A stretch of 64,000 nucleotides of DNA from Ephydatia muelleri (GCA_013339895.1 JABACO010000021.1:310001-374000), one strand, 5' to 3'; shown: positions 1 through 12,600, counted from the first letter of the stretch. Program-made: numbers and translations. The notes: generated by a model not told the origin, from the sequence alone.

Positions 1-360
1 TGTGTTGCTTACCCGCACGGTGTATAACTGTGTAGTCAAACTCGGACAGCACCTCCAGCCAGCGAGCCACTTGTCCCTCCGGTTCTTTAAAATTGTGCAG
101 CCATTTCAGAGAATGGTGGTCTGTTCGCAGGGTGAACTTTTTCCCATAAAGGTATGGCCGGAAATGTCGAGCAGCCCAAACCAAGGCAAGCATCTCTCTC
201 CTTGTGGCGCAATACTTTCTCTCTGTTCTGCTCAGTGCTCTACTGGTGTAGGCCAGTGCCTTTTCTTCTCCATTAGACACCTGCGAGAGTACAACACCCA
301 GACCATCTCCACTGGCATCTGTGTCTAGCACAAAATCTAAACCGAAATCAGGCAATGCCA
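1..360 (-). pseudogene. RNase H domain of Ty3/gypsy pol (partial)
   Basis: The minus strand encodes a Ty3-type RNase H directly after the reverse transcriptase. Visible signatures are the first active-site segment with a DTDASGDG run, a SRALSRTERKYCATRREML segment carrying the conserved Glu and Tyr, and a LRTDHHSLKWL segment with the second Asp. It is cut by the window edge shortly after, so the tether and integrase are not visible. It is open for about 120 codons. Confidence 0.85.
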
Positions 361-1168
361 TTATTGGTGATGACACAAGCCTTTTTTTAATTCAAAGAAT
401 GCATTGATACATCCCTCTGACCATAGCCATTGTGCACCTTGTTGGGTCAAAGCATTCAGAGGACATGTCACTTGAGCAAAATTCCTCACAAAACGTCTAT
501 AGTATGAGGCAAAACCGAGGAAGCGCTTAAGCTCAGCTGTAGTCTCCGGTACAGGCCAGTTGGCTACACATGCAATCTTTGCGGGATCCGTCTTAATGCC
601 TTTGCCTGAAATTACATGGCCAAGGTACTGCACACTAGACTGTAGCAATCGGCACTTACTAGGCCTAATCTTCAGCCCCGCCCCTTTTAAACGTGCAAAA
701 ATGTCACTAAGCTGCTCGATATGCTGTTCAATTGGCTTGCTAAAGATAATGATGTCATCGAGGTACACGAGACATGTAGTCCAATGCAAGCCAGCCAAGA
801 TGTGCTCCATGAGCCGCTGGAAGGTTGCTGGCGCATTGCACAACCAAAACGGCATCACTCGAAATTGGTAAAGCCCACATGGTGTCACAAATTCCGTCTT
901 TTCCCTATCCCTACTGTCCACCTCAACTTGCCAGTAACCACTGGCTAGATCTAAAGTGGAAAAGTAGCAAGCCCCTCCCAAGGCATCTAGCGTGTCGTGT
1001 ATCCTTGGCAACGGTTGGGCATCCTTGCGCGTCATTAACGCGGCGAAAATCTACGCAAAATCTGGTGGTACCATCTTTCTTCTTAGCCAACAGGATAGGC
1101 GATGCCCAAGGCCCACAACGTGGCTCAATGATTCCCTGGGACAACATATTATCAACTAACCCACGCAC
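361..1168 (-). pseudogene. Reverse transcriptase of Ty3/gypsy pol
   Basis: The upstream part (1168-923) carries the fingers with SPILLAKKKDGTTRF and FCVDFRRVN. The downstream part (1035-361) carries the palm with VYLDDIIIFS (the YLDD catalytic motif) and the LGHVIS and KRFLGFASYYRRF segments of the thumb and connection. The two parts are in different frames, so a frameshift lies near 1030, right after FRRVN. The strongly conserved MPFGLCNAPATF segment reads MPFWLCNAPATF here, with Gly replaced by Trp, which would probably harm folding. Both points indicate an inactive copy. Confidence 0.9.
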
Positions 1169-1172
1169 TTCT

Positions 1173-1933
1173 TCATGAAGGTGAAAGGGCAGTCATCTGG
1201 CCAGCTGGCGAACAGGCCGCGCCATCTGCTGTGTCGATGCGATGGCTCACTAGGTGGGTACAGCCTAAGTCATTATCATTCAGAGCAATGACATCTTCAA
1301 ACCGCCACAGGAGTGCAGCCACTCTGTCCTTGCCACTTGGGGCCAGGCCTGTAGTCATCTGATCAATAGTGTCCTTGACGGCTGCTTAGGTCTAGACTGC
1401 TTACTGACAGAGTTCTGTACCTGTGCACAGTCAACAACAGGTTGCAACACCCCCACCCTCACATCTGCATGTACTGTGATGGGTGCAAAACATGGGTTCA
1501 TGACCTGGACCATTGTCTGCTCAGCAACAGCATCTGTAATAGAATGGGCAACAAGAAGACCATACATGTGCACAAACTCTTCACATGGCTCCACCACTAA
1601 CACGTCAGCAGATGGTGCAGACCTATGCCTTGTCTTCTTCACAGGCAAGCACATCTGACAATTGGGAGGAACTGTTACCGTTTCACTCAAAGTAACAAAG
1701 CACACGGGGGTACTATGAGCACTTCTAGGGGTACTATGAGCACTACTAGGGGTACTGTGAGCACTACTAGGGGTACTATGAGCACTACTAGGGGTACTAT
1801 GAGCACTACTAGGGGTACTGTGAGCACTACTAGGGGTACTATGAGCACTACTAACCGTTGACACAAAGGGAACAGGCCCTTCTTTAGTGAACATAATGTT
1901 TTGTTGGAGGTCTAACACACAACCATGGCACAT
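1173..1933 (-). pseudogene. Protease-RT linker of the Ty3/gypsy element with an internal minisatellite
   Basis: This minus-strand stretch lies between the protease and reverse transcriptase. It is open from 1933 to 1355 and continues in another frame from 1358 to 1173. It resembles the poorly conserved linker of metazoan gypsy pol, with no catalytic motif visible. Codons near 1711-1857 form about seven copies of a seven-residue Ser-Ser-Ala-His-Ser-Thr-Pro unit, an expansion inside the coding region. Confidence 0.6.
1711..1857. repeat. 21-bp minisatellite in pol linker
   Basis: About seven tandem copies of a 21-bp unit containing ggggtactatgagcact. The length is a multiple of three, so the frame of the linker is preserved. 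Confidence 0.9.
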
Positions 1934-2242
1934 CTAAAAATCAGCACCAAGGAGACATTCCTGGTATAGATTTTTAGCCACCAATACTACATGGTCCTTT
2001 GACAATGGCCCTACCGCTATTTTAATGGTGCACTGACCCGTAATATTCAACTTCCCACCATTGGTAGCCACAACTGTATGAACTGGTGACTCTAGTTGCA
2101 CAGCACTACCAGATTTAGCATCTCTCCATACATCCTCCCTTACTAACGTTACCGCCGAACCAGTATCCACCAGTAACGTTGTAACACGACCGTCAAGGGA
2201 ACCATGAATCATTAAAGTGGAACTTACGGCCGCTGAATCCAC
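1934..2242 (-). pseudogene. Retroviral-type aspartic protease domain of the Ty3/gypsy element
   Basis: About 100 codons contain the active-site signature LVDTGSAVTLV, preceded by a short beta-rich segment and followed by a Gly-rich stretch ending CLLGADF, which is the flap-to-C-terminal layout of gypsy pepsin-like proteases. It sits between the gag zinc knuckle and the pol linker as expected. The catalytic Asp-Thr-Gly is intact, but the flanking pol is frameshifted, so the protease is unlikely to be made in its normal context. Confidence 0.85.
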
Positions 2243-2266
2243 GAAACTCTTCCTCGACGGACAGTT

Positions 2267-3599
2267 TCACTTTAAGTGTCCCCGTTTCCCACAGTTCCAA
2301 CATATCGCACCTTGCTGCTTATGTGAGTAGTTTGAGGAGTGCTTCTTGGTGTAAACGTTGTGGCCGAAGCCTCTTGCAGGCGCATCCTGCCATGCATGCC
2401 CCTGGTCAAGTTGAAGCTGCTGAAGCTGTCTCTTGAGTTGGTGTACAAGTTTCTCAGAGTCTTCCACCTGCCTTCTCTGCTTCTCCACCATGGGTATGTT
2501 ATCTGTACTCTTAACAGCCGCCGCTAACGACTCCTCTGAGTCCTCTCCGTCCCACGGCTTCGTATCCCTTTCGACCGCCAGCGACTCCTGTGTGCGTTGT
2601 CTGCACAGCTTTTTCTGCGCCGCCTCTATAGCTTCCAACTGCGTTGCGAGGGTAACAGCCTCTTCAACAGTTTTAGGCATCTCTTTCGAATGAGTCGCAG
2701 CTGCATGGAGGAAGATTGCACACCCTGGATAAACTGGTCCCTGTGGAGGGATCAGTTGGGCTGCAGCTGGTCCCTGTGGAGGGATCAGTTGGGCTGCAGC
2801 TGGTCCCTGTGGAGGGATCAGTTGGGCTGCAGCTGGTTCATGTGGAGGGATCAGTTGGGCTGCAGTGATGGTGGTTTGCGACTGGGCTGCAGCTGGTTCA
2901 TGTGGAGGGATCAGTTGGGCTGCTGTGATGGTGGTTTGCGACTGGGTTGCAGCTGGTTCATGTGGAGGGATCAGTTGGGCTGCTGTGATGGTAGTTTGCG
3001 ACTGGGCTCAGCTGGTTCATGTGGAGGGATCAGTTGGGCTGCTGTGATGGTGGTTTGCGACTGGGCTGCAGCTGGTTCATGTGGAGGGATCTGTTGGGCT
3101 GCTGTGATGGTGGTTTGCGACTGGGTTGCAGCTGGTTCATGTGGAGGGATCAGTTGGGCTGCTGTGATGGTAGTTTGCGACTGGGCTCAGCTGGTTCATG
3201 TGGAGGGATCAGTTGGGCTGCTGTGATGGTGGTTTGCGACTGGGCTGCAGCTGGTTCATGTGGAGGGATCAGTTGGGCTGCTGTGATGGTGGTTTGCGAC
3301 TGGGCTGCAGCTGGTTCATGTGGAGGGATCAGTTGGGCCTGCAGAAAGGTTTGACTGGTTATGCCGGTATAGGGATTAAGATAAATAACACTTGCCTGGG
3401 CTACTGAGTCTGGGTCTGAGTGTGTAGTAGATTCCGTGGTAGTAGTCCTTTCGGCCTGGGTTGGTGGGTGCGGAGTTGGGTTGGTAGGCTTGGACTTGGG
3501 TGCGGGTGATAGCGTTATTGGCGAATAAGCAGGATGATGAGGCTCTGATTCGTCCTCGGTATCGTTGGCCATAAATGAAAGCATTTCTCGTTCTGACAT
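2267..3599 (-). pseudogene. Gag remnant with capsid region replaced by tandem repeats
   Basis: Gag starts at the ATG at 3599 (MSEREMLSF) with a Pro/Thr-rich N-terminus. It enters a tandem array of AAQLIPPHEPA-type units (3345 to 2735), then changes frame and resumes at KTVEEAVTLATQLEAIEAAQKKL, the usual tail of the gypsy capsid, and ends in the zinc knuckle CWNCGKRGHLK. The roughly 200-residue capsid core expected between these parts is absent. One array unit lacks a base, which causes the frame change. Non-functional copy. Confidence 0.75.
2735..3345. repeat. Compound 30/60-bp minisatellite in gag
   Basis: Three or four 30-bp units built around gggatcagttgggctgcagc pass into about eight 60-bp units that add a segment ending tttgcgactgggctgcagc. 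Two of the 60-bp units lack one base and break the gag frame. Confidence 0.9.
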
Positions 3600-3843
3600 A
3601 CTGCCGGAAATATACAATGGTGAATATATCACGACTCATATGAATGCAGAAACAATACTATACTTACTTCATGCTGGGAGAAGGAGAAGTCATAATGGTC
3701 TCGATGAACGCATGCTTATATATAGAAGAATGAGGTCATCGATTGTATGCATGCTTTATGGACCGAGGTCAATGTACAGCTCTGGGTCAGGTATTGGCAC
3801 TATTGTGGTACAACCTACCTCACCTAGAGTTTCCATTGTTTTA

Positions 3844-5182
3844 TTAAGGGGTAGTGGAAGGAAAAATATAGAACCTTTGCAGGGCCTGTAGCGAGGTGTA
3901 TTTTGGTACATTACCAGTGTTTGTGCCTAGTCTGACTATGGTCTGAAATGCTTTAGCCCTTTGAACTAACTGCCTGCTGAGGGCATTTAGTCGTTTTAAC
4001 TCCTCTGGAACGGCTTCAGTCAAAAGGCCATTTAGAATACATCTAGAGGGCATTTTGTTTTCATTAAGTAGTGGGCGACAGTACTTGCACACATACAGGT
4101 CATTTTGGTCCAAAGTATGCTCATCAAGATATGCTTCTCAGCTGCATCCAAATGTCTGTATGGTACTTGTCATGAGTGAAATTCACACTTGAAACCTGTT
4201 TATGCTGATGTAACCTCTCACAGCTACAACAGGGAAACTCTGGGTCATCTTTCCACCTCACTTGCACTTCAGCAATAAGATCTGCATTACTTATCAACAG
4301 ATGGTGTTCAATGGAACCTAGGCCAGGTACTGAGTGATCTTCAACAAACACTGCATGTTCACTCCCATCTTCACTAAACACCAGGGATAGATCTGCAAAG
4401 CCCAGTGTGTGTATTACCTCTTCTACATTACCAGAAGAAAGAGCTTTATCTATGTGAGCCACTGCAAGGTGACTCTTGCGCACAGAGTACATAAGCCACA
4501 GAAATCTTCTCAGTATAGGATAGTGTGTTGAGGCTGCTCAAATCACTCTTAGTGGACATGCACATCTCACAAGATATGGGATGTCCATGCAGTTCACTGA
4601 CCCTTGGTTGTTCTCCATTGTCTGGAGTGTCAGGAATAGTAGCCTGTGCCTGTTGAACTAATGTACAACCTCTGTCAATTTTGTTAAGCCCCTGATGTAT
4701 CTCATCTAGTGACATTTTAAAGAGGGACTTTGTGGTACCTATTACCTCTATCTCCTCCTTACTGGGTTGTCTGCACTCACTAGCACACTGCCACTTTATT
4801 GGCCTCATACTAGCACACTGCCACTTTATTGGCCTCATGCTCATTAGGTTGCTGGTTCCTATCTCCTTACTGACAACACAGCGACCATGCTGGTCTACTG
4901 GCATGGCTTTTACGTGTTTGACTGTGTGTAAGAACTATCGTAAAAATATGGTTCTGAGCCCACAGTGTGACAATGCTCCCAACTGTCTACATTAGAATGT
5001 GAAAAGCTCAAAGCATTAATGGAGCGCACACCTTTCATAATCACCCCAGCATGTACTCTACACAGGCTCAAAGCTTCGCTTACCAAAGCATTTGTGCATA
5101 TCTTAGCTACTGCTTCACTACCAGTTCGTGTGAGTACCTTTTTAGCTAGACAAGGATTAACTTTATTGAAGGCATCATTCAA
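3844..5182 (-). pseudogene. Helitron-associated (DUF6570-type) protein fragment
   Basis: Four minus-strand blocks in shifting frames (5182-4910, 4904-4446, 4492-4124, 4113-3844) appear to be one decayed coding region. The last block is the most telling: a CKYCRPLLNENKMPSRC segment followed by LNALSRQLVQRAKAFQTIVRLG is the start of the DUF6570 region found upstream of the helicase in metazoan Helitrons, as I recall it from sponge copies. The Rep and PIF1-like helicase parts are missing: the fragment ends at 3844, where other sequence begins. A 27-bp direct duplication lies at about 4787-4838. The family assignment is from memory; the frame breaks are seen directly. Confidence 0.6.
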
Positions 5183-5220
5183 CTGTCCAAGTAATGAGTT
5201 ATTGTTATGAAGGTCTTTAT

Positions 5221-7499
5221 TTAGCTCACACTTGTATGTACCCTGTACACTACCACTGGGCTTAAACAGAGAGTGTCTAAAGGGAGAGGAACAATGGTAC
5301 TCTTAGAGCAATAAGAATAGGGCTTTACCTCCAACAAACTAGTTTTGTCTATCAAAGGAGAGTATGAATGAAATGAATGTGTGCCAACAATAGTTACAGC
5401 AGCTTCAAGATGATTTTGAAGGAGATGCTCCTCAGTTTCATATTCACCCATGTCAGCATGCTGAAACTGAATGGATGGTATGGCCTCCTTGGCCCATTCA
5501 TAGAGCTGAAGCGCTGTTTGTATTTGGCCCTCTAAGGGCCTTTGCAGACTGGCTCTTGCTGCTTCGCGTTTGATTGTACCACCCAAACCGTCACATGGAC
5601 CTTTACCATGTGACGTGGCAAAGAAATGCTCCTCTCAGTACAAGAATTTTGTCAATCTGGCCTTCCACATGCAGAATTTTAACCTGGAAGCTGAGTGGAC
5701 AAATGGATGTATCGTAGCCTGGTCATTGTTCCAATGGAACCCTTGCACAGCATCCTGAATAACAAGACTATACTTTTGAGCAAAGTCGCCAATTACCACT
5801 GCTTCTCCTTCTTTTAAATTGGCCTTCTTTTCAACCAGAAATGCTGCTTGTTGCTTTGCTATGAAGTCATGTGTCCGAAGACTTGACAGGCTTTGAAGCA
5901 ATGTGTCAACAAAGTCCTCAGTCCCTTTTGTCAAGGTTTCCAATGTACTGTGGTCAACAGAAACCCAGGCTTTGTACGAAATCTCATCAACACCCATATC
6001 ATTGAAGATTTCCATCAAAGATGTCTTCAGCTGTGGTACCTTACTGCAGTAGACACACTCAGCAGCATTGCCATCAAAGATGTCTTCAGTTGTGGTACCT
6101 TACTACAGTAGACACACTCAGCAGCATTGCTATCCTCATTACAGAAGTCACACCCATCTTCCACGTTACTGCACATACTGTACTCCCCAAGATAGCATTC
6201 AGGTTGAGGAGGATTGCAAGACAGTTTGGCTAGGAGGTGTTTATATGTGATCAAAGCATCATCAGGCAAACCTAGCATTTCCTTGAAGCATGTACTTGTG
6301 CAATGTTTGCATCCTTCAAACGTCAGCTTCACATTTTGATGGAGAGCACATTCACACACATGAGTACCTGCTGTCCCAGCCAACACAACATTCTTAGGGC
6401 GAAGTTCCATTAACTTTGAACGCCCAACCTTCACATCAGGATGCTCATTCTGAAATTGCCTATGCACCTCAATCAGGTTACTGAGAAGTAATTGCTTCTG
6501 CATTAAAGTCTTCTTTCCATTTACCTTGACTGAAATGCAGTCTCTTTTACCTGGCATTATGCGACTGACAGCATCACTGAGGTAAAACTCTTTCACCAGC
6601 TGCACTGTTCTGTCACTCAGGTCGAGAATTTGGCGTTGAAAAAACTCCTTTGGATAAAACCAACTCTCTGGTTGGGCCCCCTGCTTCTGGATTTTTAGCA
6701 TCAACATCATCCAAGTCCAAACGAATATCACTAGGGCATGGTTTCAGGCGATCAAAGTGTACGACCATCCTCTTACGTCTCCGTGCTGCAATTCGTCGTA
6801 GATCAAGGATTCCGTCCAAGACTGCGGAAGAACTGTTAATACCTGAAGCTTCTCACTTTTCTTTGTACTGTCGTTGAATTTTTTCTTTAGCTGCTCTAAC
6901 AGTTCAAGATACTCCTCCTCTTCCTTACATGGATCCAGCTTCAGCTTCTTTTTAATGGTCTGATCTATCATCTTCATCTTACCTTCAGCATACCTTTTCT
7001 TCATATGATCAATTGGAGACTGATCTAGGCTTACCAACAAAGAAGATATCCTAGAGGTTACCAAGTCTTCTTGAGCTCCAAAATTGTCATCACTTGGCTC
7101 TTTGCTGGTATCAGCTGCTTCATCACCACTAGGACTGTCTAGGAACTGTTGGGGCGATGAGAGATTCTTTCGATATAAAGTGCAAAGTTTCTTCCCAGGA
7201 ACTAGCTTTAAACCACTTGTACTCTGCTGTTGGGCCATTGACACGTTGATAACTTTAAGGCCTCGAGTCACAGACCTCTTCTTATGAATACCATGTGGAT
7301 CACAACACTTCTTTTGATTCATGACATACAACTTCAAATACGCAATCCTGTGCACATCACATACAGTGGTTACTGAATGCCCCCGTTCTGAGGTTCAATA
7401 GAACCCTTTCTTCCTCAGTTAAAACATACAATGTAGCACTTGATCTGTTGCTACACTTGTCATTCTGCAGCTCACCAAGAGGACAGTGACTTTCCATTT
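5221..7499 (-). pseudogene. Decayed repeat-associated gene of an unclassified metazoan family
   Basis: Minus-strand blocks 7499-7356, 7355-6744, 6731-6027, 6018-5635 and 5586-5221 read collinearly with frameshifts between them. They contain a Lys-rich region, then PGKRDCISVKVNGKKTLMQK, LRPKNVVLAGTAGTHVCECA, several Cys pairs (YSMCSNVEDGCDFC), FHWNNDQATIHPF and finally HGKGPCDGLGGTIKREAARA, whose last part spans a frameshift near 5600. I recognise this order as a dispersed gene family in cnidarian, crustacean and sponge genomes, probably transposon-encoded, but cannot name its class. A 61-bp segment is repeated at 6020-6135. The copy is dead. Confidence 0.55.
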
Positions 7500-9620
7500 T
7501 CAACCACATTGCATTGCGCAATATCAATTGGTTGCGTGTTAGTTATGTTATGTAAATTGCAAAACGATGAATATATTATGCAGTGAAGTGCTATTCAGTA
7601 GCCTATGACAAGTTGGTGTTTACATACTATTTTTGTTAATAACTCTTTAAAATCTAGATTACCACTCTGGTATTGTGCGGTGCGCTTTTATACAACTATC
7701 GTAGATGCTTACTATGCAATATAACTTTATTCTAAATATATACTTTTTGGCAAATTTGAATCAAAGATATTCTAGCTAAAACTACCGTATTAAGGGTCAA
7801 GCGCTATACGGGCTTGTGGTCCACTTATGGTCCAGATGTGCGGGTCTATGTACTACTGCACAACTGCAACGACTAGTGGAGTTACAGATGGGAACGCCCC
7901 CGTGAATAAGTATTGTTATTACAAAACATCAAAACATTAAGTCAGCGTAATTCAAAAGTGGTTTGGCCTGGGGACAAGATAACTGAAGTACATGTATAAG
8001 TATATGAGGTCAGTAGTTGGGTAAAGTTTGAACTAAATCAGAGAAGGTCATAGTTATTTTTGTTTGACTAGACATGGCTTTACTCGAAGTGATTTTGATC
8101 AACACAATATAACACACAACACTGCATCAATGGTGAGGCAGATAATTCTTGTTTTGTGAGCGTGAATGTATAGGTGCACTTGGTGTTCAAAGAGTTAAGT
8201 ATGTACTTGGAAAGATTATTTGTTTCTCTACTCAAACATAACAAACTCTGAATGGATCGTTATTGATTCTGAAAGTGGAGAAAAGTATTGAAAAATTGTA
8301 AACTTGCATAACCTCATGGCAAGGGCATACTGGGAAATATGATTTATGACAGATGCCATCACGAGATAAAGTGTGCCACTTTTCGCCAGGTTCAGGTTTG
8401 ATGCCGCTAACGACTTCTTGACTAATGTATACAAATTGAAGCACCATGTTGCTAATAATGGTGGGAAAATGTAAGTTAAGCAATCTTCAAACTTTTGAGA
8501 AGTATATAAAGCAGCACAAAAGTGATAGGAAAGCAGCACAGAAGTGACAGGAAAGCAGCACAGAAGTGACAGTAAAGCAGCACAAAAGTGATAGGAAAGC
8601 AGCACAGAAGTGACAGGAAAGCAGCACAGAAGTGATAGGAAAGCAGCACAGAAGTGACAGGAAAGCAGCACAGAATGACAGGAAAGCAGCACAGAATGAC
8701 AGGAAAGCAGCACAGAAGTGATAGGAAAGCAGCACAGAAGTGATAGGAAAGCAGCACAAAAGTGACAGGAAAGCAGCACAGAATGACAGGAAAGCAGCAC
8801 AAAAGTGATAGGGAAGCAGCACAAAAGTGACAGGAAAGCAGCACAAAAGTGACAGGAAAGCAGTCCAACAATACCTTGACGATGAGGCTTTGATTGACGA
8901 CGTAGAGAAAAATTCAAAGCAATGGGATTACAAGATTTGCTGCCTTAGAAGAGAATGCTGATGAGTGCCATGATGCATTGGAATGCCAATCCCCAGACCA
9001 CCATCAATTGAAACAAAACCACGAAGCCTGGATACGAGGCACAGCTGGTTTTCTGTAGATTTCTGCAAGAACCAAGCCAACTGAGAGCATGATATCGACT
9101 GTGGTCTCTGTTAGTACCAAATGAAGTCTAAAAGTGCACCCAGAACTGCTACAGCTCCAAACAAAAGTGTACTAGCAACACTCAATGACCGAAAAATGAC
9201 AAACCGCGTTGCTTTGAATGCATACATGTTAACCACCGCTCTAGATGAGAGGGTAGGGATAACGACAAACATCTCAGCAATAGTTTTAACTAAGTGAAAA
9301 CGAACTTTGGCGCTTTTCTGACAAATTTTTCAAAAGTTGGGTTCGACAGAAAAAGTACTTATTTTCATGGAACTGATGTTAGTTATATCGTTTCGGTTAC
9401 GTTGGCTTGAATGTTTTAACATTAGAAACATAATTACTTAACAGATTCGTGTAACATACTTTAAAATGGTTTGGTAATTTAATACACCCAATGGACAGAT
9501 GTCCTCATGGAACCTACTTTTAAACCACTGTGTGGTGTGTAATCCATCACTCAAATGATTGGCTGTCTAGCAGGAAATGTTCATGTTTAGCTCAGGACTG
9601 GTGTGATGTAATGTGTCATT
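7500..9620. other. Non-coding stretch upstream of the nucleoporin exon
   Basis: AT-rich sequence without a convincing gene. It holds one minisatellite (8512-8862) and a short open stretch at about 8930-9058 on the plus strand that I cannot identify. If the nucleoporin has a TPR-type N-terminus, its exons are not recognisable here. Confidence 0.5.
8512..8862. repeat. 20-23-bp minisatellite (aaagcagcacagaagtgaca type)
   Basis: About 15 tandem units, alternating between longer units with gtgatagg or gtgacagg and shorter ones lacking three bases. All three minus-strand frames stay open across it, which explains several long but meaningless open frames. Confidence 0.92.
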
Positions 9621-9644
9621 TTGTGTAGTGATGTTTGCAGTGAC

Positions 9645-12600
9645 ATGCATCATCAATTGCAGTTGATGTCTTCACCATTACGTATGGATACAACTTTGTC
9701 ACAAATGGCTCAACTGAAAGATCGTCTGCAGAAGATGGAGGTGAGTTCCAACTATGCAAGAGTTCCTTATAAGTTAGTTAAGTTACAGGGAATGCACTTA
9801 ACCAGAATGTAATTATCTGGCAACACACCAACAGTATCTAAATTTATATTATCTGTATTTGTATATCAACTGAAGGCATGAGATTTCACTGTTTGGCATA
9901 TTGTGAAATGTTTTTTCATTATTCATTTTTTGTTCTTCCTTAAGGCCGAGATGCTGGAGCTTAAGAAAGCAAAATTGTCAACTGGGACACCTCCACCAAA
10001 AGAGCCACTCATCATCAGAACCATCTCTCCTCGCTCTCCCCAGTCGAGGGAATTGCATACTCCTATTAGTGCCCATACTCCACCTGTAAACCCATTATTT
10101 CAATCTTTCTCTCCCCAAGTCACAACTATGGAGAATCCAAAACCTCCACTATTCCATGCAGCCAACCAGCCTGCAAATGGAGGGACACCATTGCTACAAG
10201 CAAACAGGTCACCTCTGACTTTCCATTCCACTGCATTGAATGCTCCCTTGTCTACAGCTTTGCCTTCCCAACAGACACTACCCCATCCACGGCTGCATGG
10301 TAGTGTTGGGGGAACATCTCCGGTCCTAGCCCAGCCATTTACCTCTTCATCAGTGGGAGGGCTTCTTTCTCACTTGCCTCCTTCTAAAACACTTCTTCCA
10401 CTGTTTCCTTTGACAACACCATTGGCTTCAGGGCTTGCTCCAACTGCAACAGTTGCCTCAGGGCAAGGGCTTGTTTCAGCACCAGTTAGTGTGACTACAA
10501 CAGCACCTACAGGGTTTTGTTTCAATCCACCTTCAATAGTCGCACCTGGGCTTGCATTGACAGCGACAACAGTGGGACCAATATCGCATTTCACTTTACC
10601 TCCTCCCACAACCACCACTCAAGGATTTCGGTTTGGTTTGCCTCCTTCTACATCAACATATGGACCAGAACGTCCTTCACCAACAACGGTGGCTCCAGGT
10701 CATCTCTTCAGCATACCTCCTCCAACAGCTGTACTTAATTTCAACTTGTCATCATCAACATTGTCAGTAGCGTCACCACAACCTGTTCAGTCCACACCAG
10801 CACAAAGCCCTTTGACCATTTCGTCTCAGAAGCTGTTATCACAACATGCAGTACTGTCGGGTGCTCTTGAGCCAAATGTCCCATTGCAGACATCATTGGC
10901 AGCAGTTAAGCATGAAGACATATCTAAACACTCCAAACCATTATTTAACTTTTCACCCACTTCATCCACTGTGCAGAGCAATGCACCACTCATGGTTAGC
11001 TCTGTTGTAGGTTTGCCTACAGGTTCTCCATTACCCTCTGGCCTACATGGTCTTGCTACCCAATCGTCTGGTGTACACCTTGGTGCTGTTAGTTCATCCC
11101 AAGCTTCTGCCAGTAGTGGTGCCTCGTCAGTCCCTAAAGCAAGCACTACCACAGTAACGGACATATCCACTACCACCAGTACCGGGATTGGACCTGGTGG
11201 ATCACCAATCTGCAGCACACAACCTCTAAGGACTGGTGTTGGAGCAACTATATTGCTTAGGGATGTTGTTGGTAACACATTTCCAGCCAAAGCAGAGGCT
11301 AGTGCAGTAAAGGAAGGGCTATCCAGTGGAGGGCCTGCTCTCGCTACCAGTGGGATTGCACTTGTGTCCAGTGGAGGGATTGCACCTGTTTCCATTGGAG
11401 GGATCACTCCTGTGTCCAGTGGAGGGATTGCACCTGTGTCCAGTGGAGGGATTGCACCTGTTTCCATTGGAGGGATCACTCCTGTGTCCAGTGGAGGGAT
11501 TGCACCTGTTTCCATTGGAGGGATCACTCCTGTGTCCAGTGGAGGGATTGCACCTGTGTCCATTGGAGGGATCACTCCTGTGTCCAGTGGAGGGATTGCA
11601 CCTGTATCGACGGCTGGGATAGCTCCTGTGGCCAGTGGTACACCTGCATCAGTACCAAGTAAAAGTAACAAAATTTCGTCAGTGCCTGAATCAGTAGCCA
11701 ATTCTTCAGCAGCAGGGAGCAAGAGGCATGTTCGTGCAGCTGTGAGGAAGGGTGGAGCCTTGAACACTGGGAAGTCCACAAGTGATACACTATTTGCTGG
11801 GCTTCCATCACTTACAGTGAGCAATTTAGGAACTGATATTTCATCTAAGCCAATTGCTACAGCTCCACAAGTCCATCCATCTAGTACTGTGATTTCTAAA
11901 TCTTCACCTGTCACCACTTCTGTGCCTGGTGTGTCAGGATTATCTCTTGGTGGTATGCAGTTTGGTGCCTCCACCAGCTTAGCTACGAAGCAAGTACAGC
12001 TTCCTGAACCATCATCTACCATTCAGGCACCTTCTTTCACCCAGCTACCGCCTTCTCTGCCACCTTCTTCCACTCAAACACCTTCTTCATCTCTGCCACG
12101 TTCTTTCACTCAGCTGCCTTCTTTCACTCAACCACCTTCTTCAACTCAACCATCTTCTTCCACTCAACCACCTTCTTTGTCTCTGCCACCTTCAGGATCT
12201 GGGCCAGGATCTCTTGGTGTTACTCAGTTTGGTGCATCCACCAGCTTTGCTACAAAGCAACCTGTACTATCGAATGTGAAGCAAGAAAAGGTTGGTCTAT
12301 CATCAGAGCTTGCTAAGGCAATGACAGATGAGTCTGCTAAAATTAGTCTTCTAAGCCTTTTAGCACCGAAAGGTTCTTGGCTGTGTGGAAAGTGCTATTT
12401 AAGAAATCCACCTGAAGTGGTAACATGTTCAACTTGCAAAACACCTAAATCAGATCTTGATAATCTGTTTCCACGGATTGTGGAGTCACCTTCTTCTGCA
12501 GTTGTTGTAGAGTCAACATCTGCTCCACCATCTTCTACCATTCAGGTGCATTCTTTCACTCAGTTTCTGCCATCTCTGCCACCTTCCTCTCAGCTACCTG

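Larger units (their letters stand above)
1..3640 (-). mobile_element. Decayed Ty3/gypsy LTR retrotransposon, truncated by window edge
   Basis: Reading the minus strand from 3599 downward gives the order expected of a Ty3/gypsy element: gag with a CCHC-type zinc knuckle, an aspartic protease, a linker, reverse transcriptase and RNase H. The RNase H runs off the left edge, so integrase and the 3' LTR would lie outside the window. Open frames are broken by frameshifts (for example near 1030, and between 2680 and 3150) and two stretches are replaced by tandem repeats, so this copy looks dead. Positions 3600-3840 upstream of gag may be leader or 5' LTR, but I could not define LTR ends. The domain order rules out a Ty1/copia element, where integrase precedes reverse transcriptase. 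Confidence 0.88.

Noticed and set aside
8228-8917. Minus-strand frames encoding Cys/Leu/Ser-rich repeats
   Set aside because: All three frames are open across a short-unit minisatellite; the products look like membrane segments only by composition.
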